In this document: piece by piece, positions 50,577-60,338 of the stretch | How positions within the stretch are numbered: the stretch's first letter is position 1 | Layout of the letters: every line of letters starts with the position of its first letter | Assembly: GCF_902726655.1 (NCBI RefSeq) | Contig: NZ_CACVAN010000001.1 | Coordinates: 2,232,001 to 2,296,000 of the forward strand | Direction: 5' to 3' | DNA length: 64,000 bases | Origin: Virgibacillus ihumii | GTDB taxonomy: Bacteria; Bacillota; Bacilli; Bacillales; Amphibacillaceae | Notes under the pieces: model-generated | What the model was told of the DNA's origin: nothing | The model's database searches: none | What the model saw: only the letters and a program-made list of their open reading frames with translations | Program-made: the position numbers and the translations under genes

Positions 50577-51632
50577 TTATGATTTTCGCCGGAAAAGATT
50601 CATCATTTTTGTCAATGGCTTGAAATTACTATTAATAAGATTAAGATTTTCAATTAAAAATTGGATGGCAATGACCGAAATCAGAAAGATAAGCACCGCG
50701 CCCCAGAGCGTCGTCATGGAAAACAGAACCGCGGCCAGATTAAACATGATGCTGAGCCCGTACAGCAGCAGAACAGTTTGCCGATGAGTGAAGCCTGTCC
50801 GGACGAGACTGTGATGCAGATGTGAACTGTCCGGTTTGGTCAACGGCTGTTTGTTTATTTTCCGCCTGACAATTGCCAGGATAATGTCCGAGAGCGGGAC
50901 CCCTGCAATGAAAATCGGTATGATAAATGAAATAATCGTTACATTTTTAAATCCGAGCAGCGCAAGAACGGCAATCATGAATCCGAGAAACTGTGAGCCG
51001 GTGTCTCCCATAAATATTTTGGCGGGGAAAAAATTGTACCGCAGGAAGCCGACTGTACTGAAAAAAAGAATCAATGCCATCGTTGCAACATATACCTGGT
51101 TCATCGCAATCGCCATCATGGCGATCGTAAACAATGCAATCGCCGAAACACCCGCAGCAAGCCCATCCAGACCATCAATCAAATTCATCGCATTGGTGAG
51201 CCCGATAATCCAGACCAGGGTAACAACAGCGCTGAGAAAGCCAAGCTCAATCTGTCCGCCAAACGGCACATTTACAAAATCAACCTGCAGGCCGCCCCAG
51301 AAAATAACCAGCAGAGCTGCCGCAAGCTGAAAAACAAACTTGTATTTTGGCTTAAGGTTATACACGTCATCCACTATACTGTGGCCAATAATAATGAACG
51401 ACGCCACAACAATCGATACATGATATTCATTATACGGCTGCAGCAGAACCAGGCCGACCAGAAAACTGGTAAAAATGACGAGGCCGCCAAGTGTTGGAAT
51501 TGGGTCTGTATGTACTTTTCGGTGATCTGGTTTATCTGTGGCATTAATCTTTAATGCAAATTTTATAAACATCGGTGTGATGATTAACGAAACAAGCATC
51601 AGTAAAAAGGCTAAAATCCCGATTTTTAGCAC
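50577..51632 (-). CDS. tagO: Undecaprenyl-phosphate GlcNAc-1-phosphate transferase
   Basis: A 351-aa polytopic enzyme of the WecA/MraY family: ATDKPDHRKVHTDPIPTLGG, GHSIVDDVYNLKP, NAMNLIDGLDGLAAGVS, FFPAKIFMGDTGSQFLGF and the cytoplasmic HLHHSLVRTG. It loads GlcNAc-1-phosphate onto the C55 carrier, the first step of wall teichoic acid and other envelope glycans. Its product is the substrate of TagA encoded 5 kb away. Convergent with the signal peptidase gene. Confidence 0.94.
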   Translation of the reverse strand: MLKIGILAFLLMLVSLIITPMFIKFALKINATDKPDHRKVHTDPIPTLGGLVIFTSFLVGLVLLQPYNEYHVSIVVASFIIIGHSIVDDVYNLKPKYKFVFQLAAALLVIFWGGLQVDFVNVPFGGQIELGFLSAVVTLVWIIGLTNAMNLIDGLDGLAAGVSAIALFTIAMMAIAMNQVYVATMALILFFSTVGFLRYNFFPAKIFMGDTGSQFLGFMIAVLALLGFKNVTIISFIIPIFIAGVPLSDIILAIVRRKINKQPLTKPDSSHLHHSLVRTGFTHRQTVLLLYGLSIMFNLAAVLFSMTTLWGAVLIFLISVIAIQFLIENLNLINSNFKPLTKMMNLFRRKS

Positions 51633-51693
51633 TTAGCCCACCTCAATTTACTTTCCTGACGTATTAGACGCTTTGTATAAGGATTCGTTACAA

Positions 51694-52872
51694 TTATTTT
51701 CCGCTCGCTCTGAATCGATAACTGTCCATATTTAAATATACATTATAAATCTCTTCAGCGAAAGACTGCACGGAAAATTTTCCGGAAGCATGTGTAAAAA
51801 GTTCTTCCCCTATCAGTTGTAACATACCCTTTTTCTTCAAAAGCAAAGCGTCGTTCATCGCCTGGTGCAATTCGTGAGGGTTCCCAGGTGCCACTCTCCA
51901 GCCGTGATTCCGGCCCTGAATCAGCTGGCCGACACCTCCGACATCCGTTGCAATGACCGGTGTATTCGCCCTTGCTGATTCCAGCAAAACAAGCGGAAAA
52001 CTTTCACTGTGCGAAGTGAGCATTGTAACATCAGCAATTTGGTAAAAGGGATCGACCTGCTGCTGATGACCAATGAAATGAACATTGCTGCTGATATTCA
52101 AGTCACCTGCAAGCAGCTTCAGCCGGGTAAGCTGGCTTCCTTCCCCAACTAAAACCAGCTGGCATTCGGGATGTTTTGCGGCAAGTTCAGAAAAAGCCTC
52201 CAATGCGATGTCATGTCCCTTCACCAGTTCCAGGCGCGCCACCATAACAATGATAAAATCATCGCCGGAAAATCCATAGTCCTGTCTGCTGGCGGGACGT
52301 GGCAGATCTTTTTTAAAATCAATTCCGTTTAATGCTGTGACAATCCGCTTATCATTACACCCAGCCTCAATCAGATTGGTCCGGAATGCTTCAGATATAG
52401 CGATAATCCGGTCGGAAGTTTTGAGCGAATGCACATTCACCCGGCTCAAAAAATTACCATATTTCCCTTTTCCCATGAAATCGTGGAATGGATCACTATG
52501 CACCGTGGCGACCCAAGTGAATGGCATCATTTTTTTCAACAGATTCGCATACACATTAGCGCGGGGGCCATGTGTATGGATGATGTCAATTTGCTCCCTT
52601 TTAATGTAATTTTTCATTTTCTGCATCAGCGGAATGCTCATTTTCATCCGGTTGGCAAAATGCACCGTGTTTATGCCAGCCTTTTGCGCCCGCTCCAGCA
52701 GCTCGCCTTTTTCAAGCACACCAAGCGTGAATTCGCCGGACTGAAATGAACTCAAGGCATCGGGATTGCCTGTTTCCGGCTTGGACATGACATTAAATTC
52801 GTTAAGTAATCCAAGAATATGATGCATGCCGCCGCCTGTCTCATTTCCGGCATTTAAATGGAGTATTTTCAT
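51694..52872 (-). CDS. GT4 family glycosyltransferase
   Basis: A 392-aa GT-B enzyme. The N-terminal domain starts MKILHLNAGNETGGGMHHIL with IIHTHGPRANVYANLL, and the C-terminal domain has VMVARLELVKGHDIALEAF, LVGEGSQ and the E-x7-E region SHSESFPLVLLESARANTPV. It moves a sugar from a nucleotide donor to a glycan or lipid acceptor in the cytoplasm. It lies 61 bp upstream (in transcription) of tagO, probably the same transcript. Confidence 0.9.
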   Translation of the reverse strand: MKILHLNAGNETGGGMHHILGLLNEFNVMSKPETGNPDALSSFQSGEFTLGVLEKGELLERAQKAGINTVHFANRMKMSIPLMQKMKNYIKREQIDIIHTHGPRANVYANLLKKMMPFTWVATVHSDPFHDFMGKGKYGNFLSRVNVHSLKTSDRIIAISEAFRTNLIEAGCNDKRIVTALNGIDFKKDLPRPASRQDYGFSGDDFIIVMVARLELVKGHDIALEAFSELAAKHPECQLVLVGEGSQLTRLKLLAGDLNISSNVHFIGHQQQVDPFYQIADVTMLTSHSESFPLVLLESARANTPVIATDVGGVGQLIQGRNHGWRVAPGNPHELHQAMNDALLLKKKGMLQLIGEELFTHASGKFSVQSFAEEIYNVYLNMDSYRFRASGK

Positions 52873-52966
52873 CCGATCAGCCGCCTTTTCACCATTATGA
52901 TTCCATCATCAATATGTCCAAAGCAGGCAGGAATTATAAGCATATGCACCATGAATATAGCTTAAC

Positions 52967-52994
52967 TGGGACGAGGAGCCTGTCCCTCTGTCCC
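52967..52994 (+). repeat. Second copy of the 28-bp GGGACGAGGAGCC...TCTGTCCC arm
   Basis: All 28 bases equal the right arm of the inverted repeat at 19359-19386. Here it occurs as a single arm, not as a hairpin, between the GT4 gene start and the divergent polymerase gene. Confidence 0.95.
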
Positions 52995-53084
52995 GGGGCC
53001 CGCTACTATGAATATATGCATCGAAGTTGTCTATAATTGTTATGTAATCATTAAGAATTTAGTTCTTACATCGGAGTGTTTCCC

Positions 53085-54344
53085 ATGTCTTATCAAAAGT
53101 ACGGTATTTTTTTGCTGCTGATTTACTTTCCGGTACGTACATTATTGATCGAACTTATTCCGCTGCTTCGATTCTTTGGTGATGTCGTCATTATCGGGAT
53201 GTTTTTACATATATTTCTGCGGGATCCGATTGCTTTGCTGAAAAAATACCGGTTTACCGGATACTTTTTGGCATTTACAGCAGTTGGTGCGATTGTAGCC
53301 CTGTTGAATGGAGTCACACCAATGGCGGTGGCAATTCAGTTGCGGACGTTTGTCGTGCCTTTTTTACTGATTTATATTGTCGGGGAAATGCGGTTAGGAT
53401 CGCAGACCAAGTTTTTGCACCAGATCGTTTCGATTTCATTTGTAATGGGCGTAATCGTTTCCCTGCACGGCCTGATTGCCAAAATCTCGCACCGGACGTT
53501 GCTGATGCCGGACAGCTGGGAGGCATGGGATCTGGCTGCCATCAACAGCGGCAGAATCTACGGAGCGCTCGGCAACCCGAACATTTTGGCAACGTACCTG
53601 TGCATCGTGTTCTTTCTGGTGATTTTTTTCCGGAAGCAGTTTACGTGGCATACATACGCCGGTCTGATTTTAATTGCCGGAACGGTGGTACTCACCTATT
53701 CGCGCGGGGCATTACTGGCATTTGCGATTGGACTTATCGTCATAAGTCTGTTACGAAAAAACTGGCGGATGATCGGACGGACAGTATTTGCCTTCGCAGT
53801 AGCGGTCATGCTCATCTATCTGCCGGCAAATGCTATGTCTACGCTGACTTCCGGGGGAATGACAGGACCGGCCGCAGAGCTTCCTGATGCGGATACCATG
53901 GATGCCAGCCTGTTTGTTGAGCGGTTTCTGGAGATGTTTTCCGGCGAAACCATTGAAAAAAGTGCCGGCAGCGGGCGAATTTATATCTTCTTAAAAGGGA
54001 TGGAGATTTTCCTAGATCACCCGTTAGTCGGAACCGGATTCGGAACATACGGCGACACTGCTTCCCTATTTTATGCATCCCCGATATATGATGAATACAA
54101 CGTCAGGGACGAGTTGTACACCGACAATCAATACATGCAAATATTGGTTGAAACCGGAGTGGTCGGTGTGGTGTTAGTGCTGTTGTTTTTCTGGCGGTCG
54201 ATTGGCGTTGGAGGCGGGGTTTATTTCTTTTTTCTTATTGCTGGAACAGTTGCAGGTCTCGTTTATAACATTTTGGAGGACAAGACGTTTGTGCTTTATC
54301 TGTTTGTGTTTCTTGGTTTAGGATTGAGGCGCTGGGATGAGTAA
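53085..54344 (+). CDS. O-antigen ligase/polymerase-like membrane protein
   Basis: A 419-aa polytopic protein with about twelve spans and a large extracytoplasmic loop (about residues 250-340). The motifs GRIYGALGNPNILATYL and SRGALLAFAIGLIVI before the loop, and HPLVGTGFGTYG after it, are typical of Wzy_C/WaaL/TuaE-type polymerases and ligases that join glycan units on the carrier lipid. The start ATG at 53085 follows CGGAGTG. It overlaps murJ by 8 bp. Confidence 0.87.
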   Translation: MSYQKYGIFLLLIYFPVRTLLIELIPLLRFFGDVVIIGMFLHIFLRDPIALLKKYRFTGYFLAFTAVGAIVALLNGVTPMAVAIQLRTFVVPFLLIYIVGEMRLGSQTKFLHQIVSISFVMGVIVSLHGLIAKISHRTLLMPDSWEAWDLAAINSGRIYGALGNPNILATYLCIVFFLVIFFRKQFTWHTYAGLILIAGTVVLTYSRGALLAFAIGLIVISLLRKNWRMIGRTVFAFAVAVMLIYLPANAMSTLTSGGMTGPAAELPDADTMDASLFVERFLEMFSGETIEKSAGSGRIYIFLKGMEIFLDHPLVGTGFGTYGDTASLFYASPIYDEYNVRDELYTDNQYMQILVETGVVGVVLVLLFFWRSIGVGGGVYFFFLIAGTVAGLVYNILEDKTFVLYLFVFLGLGLRRWDE

Positions 54345-55827
54345 TATGTTGCGTTCGTTTGGCATCATTACCATACTGTCCATCATCGGAAAATTACTCG
54401 GGTTCGGCCGTGAAGCGTTGATTGCCGCATATTTTGGAACATCAAAAGTTGCAGATGTTTTTTTCATGGCAAACATTATTCCGCTTATTATGTTTACAGC
54501 AATCGGAACCGCAATCCAGGCCGGAATTATTCCCCTTTATATGAAGGATAGGGAGAGCAATTTAAAATTGGCCAGCAGCAATCTGAATATGATTGGGTCC
54601 GTTTTTATATGGGCAGCTGTCGGATTTAGCCTATTTACGTTTATATTTGCAGATTCTATCATACAGTTGATGGCGCCCGGATTTTCACATGAACAACTGG
54701 AACTGGGCGCTGTCTTAACTAAAATACTCGCCCCAACCATTATTCTCTTAACGTTCATGGCAATTTCGACAGGGGTGCTGCACTCGCGTAAACATTTTCT
54801 CTTGCCTGCTCTTTCCCCTGCTGTACAGAACATTTTCGTCATCCTGGCGATCGTCTTCTTATCAGTCCGCTATGGTGTCATCGGGTTGACGATAGGAGTG
54901 CTTTCGGGGGTGTTCGTGCAGTTTGTCATTCAATTCCCGTCACTGCGGAAATCCGGCTTTCGTCTGAAGGTACATTTTACACCTGAACTAAGAAGACGGC
55001 TGATGCTGTTTATCCCAATCATTGCCGCTGCGCTTTTTCTGCAGTTAAATGACGTCGTTGACCGCATCATTACATCCACCTTGGCATCAGGAAGTGTCGC
55101 CGCCATAAATTACGCAAGCAGGCTCGTCTGGATTCCTGTCAGTCTGATTATGACCCCATTAATTACAGTCTTTTATCCAGCATTGGTCGAAAAAACATCC
55201 ATGTCCGGGGAAGGATTTATTCAGATGGTCAAGCGTGGAATGTTTTTAATTCTTGTGATTGCCATCCCATTTGAAATCATCATGCTTCTGGAAGGAAAAC
55301 AGGTGGTGGAATTCGCTTTCCAGCGGGGCGTATTTGGGGATGAAGCATTGGAGCTGACTTGGAGTGCCTTCTTCTTTTTCGCAGTCGCCCTGCCATTTTT
55401 TGCAATAAGGGACTTTTTAATGAATGCCCTGTATGCCGTACGTCAATTCCAAGCAGCAATGTATGCATGCATGATTGGACTTATCATTAACGCTGGACTA
55501 AGTTTCCTTCTGGCATCTGTAATTGGCATAGGGGGTGTGGCTCTTGCAACCAGTGTCTCCATGGTTATGACCGTAATATTTTTATTTTTGACTTTGAAAA
55601 AATTATACGACTTTTCAGTGGATGGATTTATGTTACGGATTTTTAAAGTAGTGCTGATTTCCGTTGTCGCATGGTTTGCAGGTTACGTATGTGACTTTTC
55701 AATTGAGAAGGAGCTTGCAGGAATTATAGCAACCAGTATCATAGTATTTCTGATATATGGTCTGCTGCTGTGGCTGGGTGATGTTATTAAAAGAGATGAC
55801 ATTACGGAATTCAGGAAGGGTAAGTAA
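54337..55827 (+). CDS. murJ: MurJ-like lipid II flippase family protein
   Basis: A 496-aa membrane protein with about fourteen spans, MATE/MVF fold: SIIGKLLGFGREALIAAYFG, FFMANIIPLIMFTAIGTAIQ, VLHSRKHFLLPALSPAVQNI and QLNDVVDRIITSTLASGSVA. MurJ flips lipid II; some paralogues beside polysaccharide genes flip other C55-linked glycans. Because it overlaps the polymerase gene it may serve that glycan rather than peptidoglycan. Confidence 0.88.
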   Translation: MSNMLRSFGIITILSIIGKLLGFGREALIAAYFGTSKVADVFFMANIIPLIMFTAIGTAIQAGIIPLYMKDRESNLKLASSNLNMIGSVFIWAAVGFSLFTFIFADSIIQLMAPGFSHEQLELGAVLTKILAPTIILLTFMAISTGVLHSRKHFLLPALSPAVQNIFVILAIVFLSVRYGVIGLTIGVLSGVFVQFVIQFPSLRKSGFRLKVHFTPELRRRLMLFIPIIAAALFLQLNDVVDRIITSTLASGSVAAINYASRLVWIPVSLIMTPLITVFYPALVEKTSMSGEGFIQMVKRGMFLILVIAIPFEIIMLLEGKQVVEFAFQRGVFGDEALELTWSAFFFFAVALPFFAIRDFLMNALYAVRQFQAAMYACMIGLIINAGLSFLLASVIGIGGVALATSVSMVMTVIFLFLTLKKLYDFSVDGFMLRIFKVVLISVVAWFAGYVCDFSIEKELAGIIATSIIVFLIYGLLLWLGDVIKRDDITEFRKGK

Positions 55828-55906
55828 CCGGTACGAACAGCACATCGATTCTATTTCTTTCCAAATGTATGTTATGCTTTCTAGTAGAGAATTGGAGTGG
55901 TAAATC

Positions 55907-56623
55907 ATGACACTGAATTTTGCCCACCGCGGGTCAATGACGGAAGCACCGGAAAATACGATTCCCGCTTTTCAAAAAGCACTGGAACACGGCGCACAGG
56001 CGATTGAATTGGATGTTCAGCTTACCAAGGATGATGAGCTGGTTGTTTGCCATGATCATCATTTTAGGCGGTACAATAAGAACGTTAAAGGAAAAATAAG
56101 AAGTTTCACCCTTGAGGAAATTAAACAAATTGATGTAGGATCCAAAAAAGGTGAAGAGTTTGCAGGAATATCACTGCCCACTCTTGAGGAAGTGCTGAAT
56201 CTCTGTCCTTCCGAAATCATGTTAAATGTGGAAATCAAAAATATTCCGGTCATCTATGAAGGAATTGAAGATATACTGATCCATACACTCGACCGTCACC
56301 ATCGGCTGGACAATGTAATTATTTCTTCTTTCGACCATGTTGCATTGAAAAAAGTCCAGGAGATCAATCCGGAAATCCCACTAGGCATGCTATTCTATTA
56401 TCGCATCCTTAACCCTTGGGATTACGCTAAAAATAGTGGACTTAACATCAACAGTATCCATCCGAATCAAATCTACACTGATCAAACGTTTGTTGAGGAA
56501 TGCAAAAAACTGGGGTATAAAGTATATCCGTACACAGTGAATGGTCAGAAACAATATGAAAAATTATTGGATTACGGTGTGGATGGTGTCTTTTCAAATT
56601 GGCCGGATATCTTTGGAACTTAA
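55907..56623 (+). CDS. Glycerophosphodiester phosphodiesterase
   Basis: A 238-aa GDPD enzyme: FAHRGSMTEAPENTIPAF and AIELDVQLTKDDELVVCHDH carry the catalytic histidines and metal-binding Glu/Asp; MLNVEIKN and VYPYTVNG are also conserved. It has no signal peptide, so it would split glycerophosphodiesters to glycerol 3-phosphate in the cytoplasm, and could recycle teichoic acid or lipid parts. Own ribosome site (GGAGTGG) 80 bp after murJ. Confidence 0.93.
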   Translation: MTLNFAHRGSMTEAPENTIPAFQKALEHGAQAIELDVQLTKDDELVVCHDHHFRRYNKNVKGKIRSFTLEEIKQIDVGSKKGEEFAGISLPTLEEVLNLCPSEIMLNVEIKNIPVIYEGIEDILIHTLDRHHRLDNVIISSFDHVALKKVQEINPEIPLGMLFYYRILNPWDYAKNSGLNINSIHPNQIYTDQTFVEECKKLGYKVYPYTVNGQKQYEKLLDYGVDGVFSNWPDIFGT

Positions 56624-56629
56624 AGCATA

Positions 56630-56669
56630 AAAACTGTCCCAAAAGCTATGAACTTTTGGGACAGTTTTT
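56630..56669. terminator. Bidirectional terminator between GDPD and C39 genes
   Basis: 16-bp perfect arms (AAAACTGTCCCAAAAG and complement) with a 7-nt loop, A run before and T run after; shared by convergent genes. Confidence 0.94.
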
Positions 56670-56673
56670 CAAT

Positions 56674-58914
56674 TTAATAGGAAATTGCCCGTCTGTTCTG
56701 GTCATTCCAAAGCCTGAAAAACTCATTTTTACTGATTTTAACATTTCGCTGGCCAGTCCACGGGTCATTATAATAAAAATTATTTTTATCATAACCAATC
56801 AACGTAATTGCATGAACAGTAAATCCATGCATCGGGGATACCCAGGCTACTACAGGCTTATTGTAGGATAGCCTTGTTTCAAGTCCATGATTTGTAGTGC
56901 CGGTTAAATTTACTGCGTTTCCTGCATGTATTTCGATTAACCGCATTAATGCGGGGGGATGGATCGTCCATCCATTCACCGTGTAAGGATTTCCTACATA
57001 GCCTTTGTCCGGATTCCATCGATGTCTTGGCATTTGGTCGGCGAGTTCCAGCTTGCCCGCATCTGAACCGGAATAGCGCAGCATCATAGTAACTGCTGTG
57101 ATTTCACAACCAGTTGGTAATTCGGGAAGCTGTTCAATTACAGTAACATTTAATGTTTTTCCGATAATTCTTGAGCCATGATTTTGTCCGTAGACAGTTC
57201 GCGGCTCGTACTCATACCAGACCAGTGTATGTGAACTGCCTTTTTCTTTTTTAGAAGCATACTTAATATAACCATTCCTATTTATACTAAAACGAAATTT
57301 AATATTGTCTCCCTGGTCACCATATTGTGTGCGCGGATAATATTTATAGTAAACTATTGAACGCTGCGTACCTTCCTTGTATTTTGCTGCATCATCAATA
57401 TAACCATTGGTAGTCATATCGAAGCGGTACTTAATATTATCTCCCTGCTGACCATATTGTGTGCGCGGATAGTATTTATAATAAACAATCGAACGCTGCG
57501 TACCTTCCTTGTATTTTGCTGCATCATCAACATAACCATTGATAGTCATATCGAAGCGGTACTTAATATTATCTCCCTGCTGACCATATTGTGTGCGCGG
57601 ATAGTATTTATAGTAAACTATTGAACGCTGCGTGCCTTCTTTGTATTTAGCCGCATCATAGATATAGCCACTCTCAGTCATATCAAAGCGGTATTTGATA
57701 TTGTTCCCCTGCTGACCATAGCGTGTTTGCGGATAGTATTTATAGTAAACTATTGAACGCTGTGTGCTTTCCTTGTATTTGGCTGCATCATCAATATAGC
57801 CACTCTCAGTCATATCAAAGCGGTATTTGATATTGTCTCCCTGCTGACCATAGCGTGTTTGCGGATAGTATTTATAGTGAACTATTGAACGCTGTGTGCC
57901 TTCCCTGTATTTGGCTGCATCATCGATATAGCCACTCTCAGTCATATCAAAGCGATACTTAATATTATCTCCCTGCTGACCGTATTTTGTCCCCGGATAA
58001 TATTTATAGTAAACTATCTCCCTGTTAGTTCCCTGTTTATACTTCATTGCAACCTGAATATTTCCGTTATTATCTATAATGAATTCATACTTTTTATTTC
58101 CATTCCTTTGCTGGTAAGCGGTCTCCGGATAAAATGTATAAGCTTCAGTTAAGGCTTGTGTCGATTTATCCAAATTCAACGCATTTATCAAGTATCCCTG
58201 TGTATTCACATTAAACTTTAATTTTATCGCTTTTTCTTTATCCTGCACAGACGTTCCAGGATAATATTCCCTTATTTGAACCACTTGCTTATTTTCCAGA
58301 ACCTTAGCATATTTAATAATACCTTTATCATCTATGTAGTACTTAATATTTCCTTTTTTAATAATTCCTTTTTTAAACTTCTTTTGGAATGTATTCTTTT
58401 TCTGATCTTTTGATTTCGGTTCGGCATCCTTATCTGCCCTTTTTGTATCAGTTTCCGGCGTTTGATCTGTTTTGGATTTATTTGTACCATCTTTTTCAGA
58501 TTTTTTCTTGTTTTTATCATTTTTTTCGGAAGTATCCTTCTCGTTGTCAGGAGTTGATGCAGCATTATCTGAAGTCTCTTTACCGTCTTCATCTTTTGGT
58601 TCATTCTTATCGGGGATTTCACCCCGTTCTTTTTCCTCTGTTTTTGTAGAGTCTTTTTCCTTATCAGTATGTTCTCCATCACCATTTTCCGGTTTTTTCT
58701 TTTCGTCATTTCCATCGGATGAGTCCTTTTCTTTATTTGCTGCTTCATCTTCCGTAGAATCCTGTCCGCTAGTTGTCGTTTCGTTCTGTTTTTTCTCTTC
58801 TCCTGTTTTCTCCTGCGGCGGCTCATCCTGGTCTTCTGCATACACGGCAGTTACCGGAAAAATGAATAAAAAAAATAAGCCAACTATTATTAAATTAAAA
58901 CACTTTTGTCCCAT
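56674..58914 (-). CDS. Secreted C39-like cysteine peptidase with nine 44-aa repeats
   Basis: A 746-aa protein: signal peptide (IIVGLFFLFIFPVTAVYAED), a highly charged Glu/Lys/Asp/Ser/Thr-rich linker (about 30-190), about nine tandem repeats of roughly 44 residues each marked by Y-x-Y-x-P-x-T-x-Y-G and GYIDDAAKYKEGTQRSIVY (about 200-580), and a C-terminal C39_2 domain with LPTGCEITAVTMMLRYSG (Cys near 603), FTVHAITLIGYD (His) and YNDPWTG. Five repeats are almost identical in DNA (132-bp unit). The ATG at 58914 has GGAAGGG upstream; the open frame extending to 59238 overlaps galE and is not used. It probably acts at the wall. Confidence 0.86.
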   Translation of the reverse strand: MGQKCFNLIIVGLFFLFIFPVTAVYAEDQDEPPQEKTGEEKKQNETTTSGQDSTEDEAANKEKDSSDGNDEKKKPENGDGEHTDKEKDSTKTEEKERGEIPDKNEPKDEDGKETSDNAASTPDNEKDTSEKNDKNKKKSEKDGTNKSKTDQTPETDTKRADKDAEPKSKDQKKNTFQKKFKKGIIKKGNIKYYIDDKGIIKYAKVLENKQVVQIREYYPGTSVQDKEKAIKLKFNVNTQGYLINALNLDKSTQALTEAYTFYPETAYQQRNGNKKYEFIIDNNGNIQVAMKYKQGTNREIVYYKYYPGTKYGQQGDNIKYRFDMTESGYIDDAAKYREGTQRSIVHYKYYPQTRYGQQGDNIKYRFDMTESGYIDDAAKYKESTQRSIVYYKYYPQTRYGQQGNNIKYRFDMTESGYIYDAAKYKEGTQRSIVYYKYYPRTQYGQQGDNIKYRFDMTINGYVDDAAKYKEGTQRSIVYYKYYPRTQYGQQGDNIKYRFDMTTNGYIDDAAKYKEGTQRSIVYYKYYPRTQYGDQGDNIKFRFSINRNGYIKYASKKEKGSSHTLVWYEYEPRTVYGQNHGSRIIGKTLNVTVIEQLPELPTGCEITAVTMMLRYSGSDAGKLELADQMPRHRWNPDKGYVGNPYTVNGWTIHPPALMRLIEIHAGNAVNLTGTTNHGLETRLSYNKPVVAWVSPMHGFTVHAITLIGYDKNNFYYNDPWTGQRNVKISKNEFFRLWNDQNRRAISY
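57230..58300 (-). repeat. In-gene tandem 132-bp repeats
   Basis: Near-identical units at 132-bp steps (for example the ACCATATTGTGTGCGCGGAT word at 57451 and 57583) code for the 44-aa surface repeats. Outer units are more diverged, as expected for expansion from the middle. Confidence 0.9.
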
Positions 58915-58981
58915 TCTAAATTCCCTTCCATTTGATTTTATAAAAAGGCTATTCCACGTAAAGAATAGCCTTGTCATGTTA

Positions 58982-59992
58982 CTACTTGTAACCGTTCGGA
59001 TTATTCTCCTGCCAGTTCCATGCATCCTTGCACATGTCATAAATACCTTTCTCTGCCTTCCAATCAAGTTCCTTAAGTGCCTTGGATGGATCCGCATAAC
59101 ATGTTGCGATATCCCCGGGTCTTCGTTCCACAATTTTATATGGAATGTCTTTTCCGGATGCTTTTTCAAATGCATCCACAACCTCCAATACACTGTAACC
59201 GCGTCCGGTTCCAAGGTTAAAAATTTCAAGTCCGTCATTTTTTTCGATTTGTTCCAAAGCTTTCAAATGACCATTTGCCAGATCAACGACATGAATATAA
59301 TCCCTCACACCCGTGCCATCCGTTGTATCATAGTCATTGCCAAATACCTTTAATTCATCCAGTTTGCCAACCGCTACCTGTGTGATGAACGGCATCAGAT
59401 TGTTCGGAGTACCGTTTGGATCCTCCCCAATTTTACCACTGGAATGGGCACCGACAGGGTTAAAATATCGGAGCAGTGAGATATTCCAATTGTCATTAAC
59501 AGCCGCAACATCCATCAGTATTTTCTCGATCATCAGTTTTGTTTGTCCGTATGGGTTATGAGCTGCTGTCGGGAAAGACTCTTGAATCGGATTTTTGTCA
59601 GGATTCCCGTACACTGTTGCGGAAGAACTGAAAATCAAATTATAGACACTGTTTTCCTCCATCACTTCACAGAGGTTGATCGTACTCATTAAGTTATTTT
59701 TATAGTACTTTAGTGGCTCTTTTACTGATTCACCAACGGCTTTGTATCCGGCAAAATGAATAACAGCATCAATAGTGTTTTCTTTAAAAATTTGATTCAA
59801 TTCCTCTTTGTTCAAAAGGTCGATGTAATATGGCGCAACACCTCTACCAGATATTTCTTTAATCCGCTCCAGCACCAGTTTATTGCTGTTGGCCAAATTA
59901 TCGGCAATAATCACATCGTGTCCCTCATTAAGCAGTTCAATCGTTGTATGACTGCCGATATATCCTGTGCCGCCTGTTACAAGAATGTTCAT
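58982..59992 (-). CDS. galE: UDP-glucose 4-epimerase
   Basis: A 336-aa short-chain dehydrogenase: TGGTGYIGSHTTIELL for NAD, SSSATVYGNPDKNP (Ser) and NPYGQTKLMIE (Tyr-x3-Lys), then YDTTDGTGVRDYIHVVDLA. It interconverts UDP-glucose and UDP-galactose, supplying galactose for envelope glycans. Full length; 67 bp upstream (in transcription) of the C39 gene. Confidence 0.96.
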   Translation of the reverse strand: MNILVTGGTGYIGSHTTIELLNEGHDVIIADNLANSNKLVLERIKEISGRGVAPYYIDLLNKEELNQIFKENTIDAVIHFAGYKAVGESVKEPLKYYKNNLMSTINLCEVMEENSVYNLIFSSSATVYGNPDKNPIQESFPTAAHNPYGQTKLMIEKILMDVAAVNDNWNISLLRYFNPVGAHSSGKIGEDPNGTPNNLMPFITQVAVGKLDELKVFGNDYDTTDGTGVRDYIHVVDLANGHLKALEQIEKNDGLEIFNLGTGRGYSVLEVVDAFEKASGKDIPYKIVERRPGDIATCYADPSKALKELDWKAEKGIYDMCKDAWNWQENNPNGYK

Positions 59993-60338
59993 ACAGCATC
60001 CCCTTTATAATTAAATTCATATTTTGTATTGCAGAGTTATTCCACATTAAATTATACAATTTGCCCATTAAAAACACAACACAACACAGAATTCGAAGTG
60101 TTCAATTAAAATAAGCATGGCCAAATTATCGAACTTAAACCGTATTTCCTCGTCACAAAATGCGGTTGTTTTAAAAAAATAGATGTAAAAATTCCATTTA
60201 TAAAAATCCTTTAATCACGGACGACTCTTTCTATTTCCCCATCTAACCTGTCTTTTTTACAAAACAATGCCGAAAGTCTTGCTTTTTGTAAAATTATGTT
60301 ACAAAATTGTAATAAATAGGTTAAGGAGGAGAGTAGTT
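59993..60338. other. Divergent intergenic region galE / sulfotransferase-like
   Basis: An AT-rich stretch holding both promoters. A wobble-paired hairpin AACCGTATTT/AAATGCGGTT (60138-60167) followed by GTTTT lies 170 bp before the sulfotransferase-like gene. No gene seen. Confidence 0.5.

Noticed and set aside
58332..58841. Lys/Arg-rich frame opposite the C39 linker coding region
   Set aside because: It is a shadow frame of the low-complexity Glu/Lys/Asp linker on the same strand, with no ribosome site.
58915..59238. N-terminal extension of the C39 protein (854 aa)
   Set aside because: It overlaps the galE 3' end, and the internal ATG at 58914 has a strong ribosome site and starts a clear signal peptide.
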